The notes below the pieces were generated by a model. The model made no database searches. It worked only from the letters and a program-made list of their open reading frames with translations, and was not told where the DNA came from. From Sesamum alatum (Eukaryota > Streptophyta > Magnoliopsida > Lamiales > Pedaliaceae), in assembly GCA_034509735.1 (NCBI GenBank), contig JACGWO010000011.1, positions 17,583,573-17,647,572 on the forward strand: a stretch of 64,000 nucleotides of DNA, written 5' to 3'. Shown one piece after another: positions 60,101 through 64,000 of the stretch. A program made the position numbers and the translations under genes. The stretch's first letter is position 1. Each line of letters starts with the position of its first letter.

Positions 60101-63100
60101 CTCACTGTCTAGTTACCATTGAGCTTCTACACTTCCTTCAGTATTTATCTTTCTAACCACCATAACAACTTAAAAAGTTTGTTGTAACTCCATTGTTGCT
60201 TACTGATGTGCATTTTATGGGAAAAAATGTGAATCTTTGGCATGCTTTGTGGACTAAGGCAACCATGGTGATGGTTGATAAATTATACACAACTATAAAT
60301 TCATTTGGTAATTTCTGAGAACCTAAGAGAACTTTGAGCTAAGCTAGGATGAGACTTTTGCTGCTATATGAGTTGATTTTTGTGAATCCTAAGAGATGTG
60401 GCTGCAGCATTTCACAAATCGACCTCTATGTGTCATTCAAACTTTGTGAAAGTGTTATTCGAGAAGGACTCATCTCCCAGTCACGCATCTCTTTCAAATG
60501 CATGTCTCGTTGTTTAATTCATTATTATAGAATAACCCATATTTTATTTTCATTGTTAATGTTATTTCTCTGTCGGCTTCTAGCAATTGTGCTTCTAATT
60601 AGATGCTGCTTAAAGATATCTGAGTCATGACCTTTTTTCATTGGCAGCCGGAGCCAGTGCAAGACCTCCAGCATGGCCGAGTATCAGCTGCAGAATTGGT
60701 CCAGGCAGTTCACGAGATGCTTTCTTCAGCTGGCATCAATATGGACATAGAAAAGCAGTCGCTATTGCAAACAACATTGACACTGCAAGAACAACTGAAG
60801 GAATCTCAGGCTGCATTGCTGCTGGAACAGGTCTTTATCTATACTGTGTGCACTATAATGTGTTTTTGAGGAAATGAAAAAGAGCCCTTGTAAAATATGC
60901 CCCAAATCCCGAAAGACCAGTCATAAATATTAATATTTTGGGATATCTATATACAACTTCTAAATTAAGTCCGAAAATTATATACTGTTGATGTTTGACT
61001 AGAAAATTGGATCTGGAGTTTATTGCCTCAGAGCCTTATGCTTCCAGAAATACGAAAGATTAGGGTAAATTATATCTATGGTTAAATACACTTTGTCCCC
61101 CTGGACTATTTTTGATGTAACATTTACCCTCCTAAACCAACAAATGTAGCACTTTCCCCCCAAAACTAAATATTTGGACAATATTGCCTTATATTATATA
61201 TGTATATTTTGAATTCTAAGGATTTCTTTTTTCTTATTTAACAATTTTGCATTTAAAGTGTGAATAAAATTTTCTGAATTGGAAAAAATATATTTTGATT
61301 ATAATAAAGTAAATATAATTAATAATTTAAAGGTTCAAATTTTATTACATTTTACAGACTCAAAGTTAAGTAATGAATGAGCACAGAAAATACACAAAAG
61401 ACTTTCAAGTAAAAGATTTTATAATTTGATAATGAAATTAAGTTATTAACTATTTAATTTTATAAAAATGAGTAATTACATATCCATTTTTTAAATATAT
61501 TTTCATTAAAAATATGATAAAATTAAATTTATTCCTTTTTTTTTTCCTAAAAGTGTTTAACTTTTGGTTAAGCATATATATTGTCAATTTCTTTTCAAAA
61601 GTATATATGAGTTGTTGGGATATTATATTTTGTTATGTATCTATTATATATATTAACTTATTACTCCACTTTTAATTTAAATTCTTCGCTTATTAAAAAT
61701 TCTTTTTTGTTAGAAAATACTTTGTTCATGATTTAATGTGCAAATATTAAAATATATTGTGAATAATATAATGGGATAAAATTATTCAAGGCATGAGAGA
61801 CAATTTTGTCCAACCAGGAGGTAAGTGTTACGTTTGTTAGTTTATGGGGGTAAATGTCACATCACGAATAGTTCAGAGGGGCAAAGTGTATTTAACCCTT
61901 ATATCTATATCATTTGAGGTTTGTTGCAATTAAAGAAAACTTCTCCTTAGTAGTAAATTACTTTATACCCCTTGAGATTTTCTCTCTCTTTCATTTACCC
62001 CATTAAGCTAGGGTTCTGGCAAAAATTCCTGAAGTTTTGGTTTTCTCGTTTAGTCAGCTGGAATTTTTTGATGACCTGAATTTAAGCAATTTTTATGGAC
62101 AAAAATGCCTTTTGGGCTTACTTGTAAGTTCCTTTCACAGGCAGAAAGAGGTATATGTAATTGTTAAACAATACATGGGATGATTTTGTATTGTTTTTAA
62201 CGATCCATATTCGTGTTGATATAAATTAATGGCCCATGTCTCATTCGATTAGATGCACACATATATTTATGTAAAAAATGTGTAAGGAATAAAAATATAT
62301 AACATATCTGTGAACATCTATACAACATAAAGAATATACTGTATTTGTTTATTCATATATATGAATTATATATAACTTTAAAACGTATCGATTGTATAAA
62401 ATATAACAATGTAAAAATAATTTTTAGCTTTACTCATATATATAATATCAAATGCAAAAATTTATGAAAATATTAATACATATGATATGTTCGGATATAG
62501 ATACAATATAGAAAGTATAGTATATATGCAGATAAACATACATATACATATATATTCTAATACTTTTTATATACTGTATAACAAACATAACTGTATATTT
62601 ATATATAACTATTAAATCTATTTTTATACTAGATATATAAATATGTTTTGGATTTATTTTTTACATTAGACATAAACATATGCTTTATTTAATTATTTTT
62701 CAAATCTTAATTGTGATTTAAATTAAAAAGAGTTTAATTTTGTTCATCAAATTTAGGCTGTTATAAACATTATAAATGCTCCTTTTATCTTTTTTTTTTA
62801 ACAAATATACCGTTATGAGTAGGCTCACATTTAACTCAGGAGGGCATTTTCATCACTCAAATATTATTTAATGTTGTAGAACTTTTCAGTTGAGTGTGTA
62901 ATGTTTTATAAACTTTAGGGGGTGATTAGGTTTTTTATAATTACACATTTAACTCAGGAGGGCATTTTCATCACTCAAATATTATTTAATGTTGTAGAAC
63001 TTTTCAGTTGAGTGTGTAATGTTTTATAAACTTTAGGGGGTGATTAGGTTTTTTATAGTTACAATTTACGACAAACCTTTAAGATGTATAGATTTAATTC

Positions 63101-63818
63101 ACCCAAAATATTGATAGCAACATCGATTTTAGGAGGTCATTGGAGGTACATAGGAGTGATTATTGTGTATATTTATCATAATCTTGCTGTTCATGGACTA
63201 TACGGATGAAACTCTGGTTTTTTATAGAAAGTGTGGTCCTTTCTCTTTTCCATATATAATTGTACCCCGAAGGATTAAGCTGTATTGGTAGTTTTTGCAC
63301 TTCATCTGTTCAATACATGAACCACCATATGACGGCTGAAGTGCCCAATGTTGGACACCGGAGATATCTACATTGTTAGGCATTCACCTGAATATATGAT
63401 CATTACAGATTTTTGACAGAAATTTAAGATTTTGATGTGCTTAATTTAATATGATCACTAGATATGAATTTACGTTTTATATATCACAAGTATATTGTTA
63501 TGTCTGTAATCTCAAGATTTTCCACTTATTCAACCCTCGCAGATCTTAGCTACACTTTAGATAGCAGAAAAGAGAAGTTATAAATAAATAAAAGTGAATT
63601 TCATTATTTGTTCTGAACAGGAAAAGTCTGATATGGCTGCAAAGGAAGCTGATACAGCAAAAGCAGCATGGTCTTGCCGAGTCTGTTTAAATAATGAAGT
63701 TGATGTCACTTTAATTCCCTGTGGTCATGTACTGTGTCGGAGATGCTCAGCTGCAGTTTCAAGGTGCCCATTCTGTCGACTCCAAGTATCAAAAACAATG
63801 AGAATATTTCGGCCTTGA
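29858..63818 (+). CDS. sacsin-like giant protein with C-terminal RING finger (At5g23110-like)
   Basis: Thirteen exons: 29858-30189, 33317-34043, 34881-40869, 41091-42568, 42709-42972, 45037-45257, 48034-48305, 49332-52383, 52458-52590, 54404-54918, 55013-55915, 60648-60830, 63621-63818. All introns are GT-AG. Summed and corrected for two extra T bases in exon 3, the length is 14265 bases, or 4754 aa, close to the plant family's 4.7-kDa-scale residue count. Three sacsin repeats begin with an Hsp90-like ATP-binding fold: repeat 1 ELIQNADDAGA at 36-46 and GRFGVGFN at 108-115; repeat 2 ELVQNAEDAGA at 1406-1416 and GRFGLGFN; repeat 3 (about 2785-3000) is degenerate. A coiled coil (about 4660-4705) and a C3HC4 RING (4708-4741) end the protein. 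Animal sacsin is a co-chaperone-like protein; the RING suggests an E3 ubiquitin ligase coupled to a chaperone module, which is inference. As written, the frame is broken at 38811-38813 and 40813-40815. Confidence 0.94.
30190..33316 (+). other. intron 1 of the sacsin-like gene
   Basis: 3.1 kb, AT-rich. I see no gene or recognisable transposon. Acceptor TTCCAG at 33311-33316. Confidence 0.8.
33317..34043 (+). CDS. sacsin-like gene, exon 2 (codons 111-353)
   Basis: It begins by completing Gly111, then VGFNSVYHLTD, the second nucleotide-binding box of repeat 1, followed by GTLFRFPLR. The donor GTAATT after AAT at 34043 keeps phase 0 with exon 3; reading on to 34128 gives non-conserved residues and a stop. 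Confidence 0.9.
34044..34880 (+). other. intron 2 of the sacsin-like gene
   Basis: 837 bp, no feature seen. Acceptor TGGCAG at 34875-34880. Confidence 0.8.
34881..40869 (+). CDS. sacsin-like gene, exon 3 (5989 bp, two frameshifts)
   Basis: A very long exon, codons 354-2349 after correction. It starts DDHLNVGRAFCFLPLP, contains the end of repeat 1, linker helices, and all of repeat 2 (N box at 1406-1416; GRFGLGFN around 38260). The frame runs open to 38828, then continues in the +1 frame from 38812 to 40845 (677 codons), then shifts again to reach KEPFR at the donor 40870. Both breaks lie in TTT: 38811-38813 and 40813-40815. Outside them no stop is met, and the protein stays conserved on both sides. 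Confidence 0.92.
41091..42568 (+). CDS. sacsin-like gene, exon 4
   Basis: Codons 2349-2842 (split). It completes AGG then LYDPRVPELKMFLH. Its end begins repeat 3, with LFDLLELADCC where repeats 1 and 2 have the ATP-binding N box. The donor is GTAATG at 42569; the stronger-looking GTGAGT 10 bases on would break the frame. Confidence 0.9.
42709..42972 (+). CDS. sacsin-like gene, exon 5 (repeat 3, middle)
   Basis: Two bases complete an Ala codon, then EFQGPALVAILEGASL, YGLGLLSCFSISDLPSVV and YIFDPRGVAI, matching QGPAL...GLGFN...DLPSFV...FDPQGV of repeats 1 and 2 with weaker identity. Donor GTATGC. Confidence 0.88.
43138..43490. mobile_element. foldback MITE in intron 5
   Basis: The two halves are imperfect inverted copies. 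CCAACAAATAAATCCATCTA on the left faces the complement of GGATCTATTTGTGATGTTGG on the right. CATATTTACCCCAA faces TTGGGGTAAATATG. TTGCCGGTCAAACAAA faces TTTGTTTGACCAGCAA. The centre of symmetry is near 43308. Outer limits and target duplication are not resolved. Confidence 0.72.
43913..44220. repeat. diverged tandem duplication, period about 153 bp
   Basis: CAGTTTGTAGTAACTGCCAT is identical at 43962 and 44115, followed by TTCTG, with TATACATTTC before it and GATATGG(A/C)-type words after it in both copies. Confidence 0.8.
45037..45257 (+). CDS. sacsin-like gene, exon 6 (repeat 3, end)
   Basis: Codons 2930-3003. TKLTERFRDQFSPMLID matches the FPDQFSPF / KDQFFPY segment of repeats 2 and 1, but the following PF.GTLFRF box reads CTIIRMPL. 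Acceptor TATCAG, donor GTAATT. Confidence 0.9.
45258..48033 (+). other. intron 6 of the sacsin-like gene
   Basis: 2.8 kb, AT-rich; nothing recognisable beyond short A/T runs. Acceptor CTATACAG. Confidence 0.8.
48034..48305 (+). CDS. sacsin-like gene, exon 7
   Basis: Codons 3004-3094 (split). VSLLTWEDGSPQPG to MALDR. The donor GTATGT is two bases into an Arg codon that exon 8 completes. Confidence 0.92.
48306..49331 (+). other. intron 7 of the sacsin-like gene
   Basis: 1.0 kb with no recognisable feature. Acceptor GCGCAG. Confidence 0.8.
49332..52383 (+). CDS. sacsin-like gene, exon 8 (3052 bp)
   Basis: Codons 3094-4111, a long open exon without stops. It starts RYLAYNLTPVAGVAAHI and includes a Ser-rich low-complexity segment (about 50190-50360) that is probably flexible, and the WNRELMSC-to-FWPRSG segment that recalls LLLEDVVAP...FWP blocks after repeats 1 and 2. 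Donor GTAAGG. Confidence 0.94.
52458..52590 (+). CDS. sacsin-like gene, exon 9
   Basis: Codons 4112-4156 (split). VIGRNGGEDTLAHWP to VWGSLSSS. Bounded by a 74-bp intron on the left and donor GTAATC on the right. Confidence 0.9.
52591..54403 (+). other. intron 9 of the sacsin-like gene
   Basis: 1.8 kb, with a T-rich run near 52671-52690. No gene or transposon was recognised. Acceptor TGTCAG. Confidence 0.8.
54404..54918 (+). CDS. sacsin-like gene, exon 10
   Basis: Codons 4156-4327. DITKLQQVAFLPAANGTRLV to LSDVVKE. The donor GTAGTC keeps phase 0 with GAACTGGACC of exon 11; the conserved order LSDVV-KE-ELDH supports the join. Confidence 0.9.
55013..55915 (+). CDS. sacsin-like gene, exon 11
   Basis: Codons 4328-4628. 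ELDHSEGLCNLEHIGSV to SRPSQ. Near its end, FHPLRPFYKGEIVAWRSSN suggests a small beta-rich region. Donor GTATTT; reading past it gives a hydrophobic tail and a stop that are not part of the family. Confidence 0.91.
55916..60647 (+). other. intron 11 of the sacsin-like gene (4.7 kb)
   Basis: The longest intron. AT-rich, with diverged repeats around 57257-57382 and 57735-57860 (shared ACTACTTTAAGGG-type words), a tandem duplication at 58784-59046 and a pyrimidine-rich zone at 59210-59660. The short open frames inside are not supported as genes. Confidence 0.75.
58784..59046. repeat. diverged tandem duplication, period about 136 bp
   Basis: Shared order in both copies: ACCAAA(T/A)AGTACA, TTTGCA(T/A)CTGAAAG, CTGCACCTTAAATCATTT, GTACTTCC(G/A)GGGCTTGT and TGGATGA. 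Copies start near 58784 and 58920. Confidence 0.85.
60648..60830 (+). CDS. sacsin-like gene, exon 12 (coiled coil)
   Basis: 61 codons in phase 0: PEPVQDLQHGRVSAAELV, then a heptad-like helix from MDIEKQSLLQTTLTLQEQ to LLLEQ. Acceptor TTGGCAG, donor GTCTTT. This links the last sacsin region to the RING exon. Confidence 0.9.
61080..61898. mobile_element. Mutator-like MITE with about 75-bp TIRs and 10-bp target duplication
   Basis: The left end, GGTTAAATACACTTTG at 61080, and the complement of the right end, GGGTTAAATACACTTTG, match and stay similar for about 75 bp (shared CCCC-CT-G-ACTAT, GATGT-ACATTTACC, AAAC-AACAAA-GTA-CACTT). TTATATCTAT flanks both sides (61070-61079 and 61899-61908). The interior is AT-rich and non-coding. 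A 9-11 bp duplication with long TIRs is the Mutator pattern. Confidence 0.88.
62826..63061. repeat. 118-bp tandem duplication
   Basis: The 118-bp unit starting CACATTTAACTCAGGAGG occurs at 62826-62943 and 62944-63061. I see one difference (A/G near the end), so it is recent. Confidence 0.95.
63621..63818 (+). CDS. sacsin-like gene, exon 13 (RING finger and stop)
   Basis: 65 codons plus stop. After a charged helix, C-x2-C (SCRVCL), PCGHVLCRRC and CPFC give a complete C3HC4 RING with all eight zinc ligands (C4708, C4711, C4723, H4725, C4728, C4731, C4738, C4741). The end is MRIFRP. RINGs of this short C-terminal type usually act as E3 ubiquitin ligases. Confidence 0.95.
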   Translation, partial: EKSDMAAKEADTAKAAWSCRVCLNNEVDVTLIPCGHVLCRRCSAAVSRCPFCRLQVSKTMRIFRP

Positions 63819-64000
63819 TCACTGTTTTATTGAGTTATCTTCACCAGGTACTGGGTTATCCTTTTCTTCACAGGAGTTATTTAGTTTTCTTGTGGTTGCA
63901 TCTGGTCTTGGGAAGTTTGTACATATGAACTGTTTAATTCACCTGGCTTATATGGAGGTGGACAAACCAATTCTGGATTTTTACAATTTGGAGTATAGAG
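63819..64000 (+). other. 3' UTR and flank of the sacsin-like gene
   Basis: Directly after the stop. No coding signal; no polyadenylation site could be fixed within the 182 bases available. Confidence 0.5.

Larger units (their letters stand above)
60831..63620 (+). other. intron 12 of the sacsin-like gene
   Basis: 2.8 kb holding a Mutator-like MITE (61080-61898) and a 118-bp tandem duplication (62826-63061). Parts around 61950-62200 and 62930 have transposon-like T/A-rich ends but could not be resolved. Confidence 0.8.

Noticed and set aside
1..64000. CRISPR arrays, rRNA or tRNA genes, organelle DNA
   Set aside because: Scanned by eye; no regular direct-repeat/spacer array, no cloverleaf with A/B boxes and no plastid or mitochondrial gene text was found. 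A tRNAscan run would be needed to exclude tRNAs fully.

Overview
This is nuclear DNA of a flowering plant, probably a eudicot. The genes are intron-rich with GT-AG introns and AT-rich intergenic DNA. Two plant-conserved proteins are encoded, and between them lie nested plant LTR retrotransposons whose primer sites match initiator Met-tRNA. I cannot name the species.

Layout. (1) 1534-4721, minus strand: a complete seven-exon gene for an ankyrin-repeat/AAA+ ATPase of the CbbX/SpoVK type (479 aa, At3g24530-like). (2) About 5-29 kb: transposon-filled intergenic DNA. One long-LTR Copia family (LTR about 2.2 kb) appears four times: a plus-strand solo LTR (6474-14010) split by a minus-strand deletion derivative (8594-13897, target duplication GTTCA); a diverged LTR (about 15.37-17.5 kb); and a plus-strand element with both LTRs (18393-26949, target duplication ACTGG) that landed inside the reverse-transcriptase region of a LINE (17.5-18.39 and 26.95-28.76 kb). 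(3) 29858-63818, plus strand: a 13-exon gene, 34 kb long, for the plant sacsin-like giant protein ending in a C3HC4 RING finger (about 4754 aa, At5g23110-like). Its start, stop and all splice junctions can be read.

The two host genes are divergent, with start codons 25.1 kb apart, and nothing in the sequence ties their functions together. The sacsin-like gene has two single-base T insertions in exon 3 that break the frame as written; every splice phase closes only if both are discounted, so a base-calling or assembly error is the simplest reading, with a real null allele as the alternative. Its introns carry foldback and Mutator-like MITEs and several tandem duplications.

I did not find a clearly new biological system. 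The most notable points are the frameshift pair, the Copia element whose coding part looks dead before it inserted (intact late gag, decayed pol, LTRs only a few percent apart), a GC-rich hypervariable block in its leader, and the degenerate third sacsin repeat.
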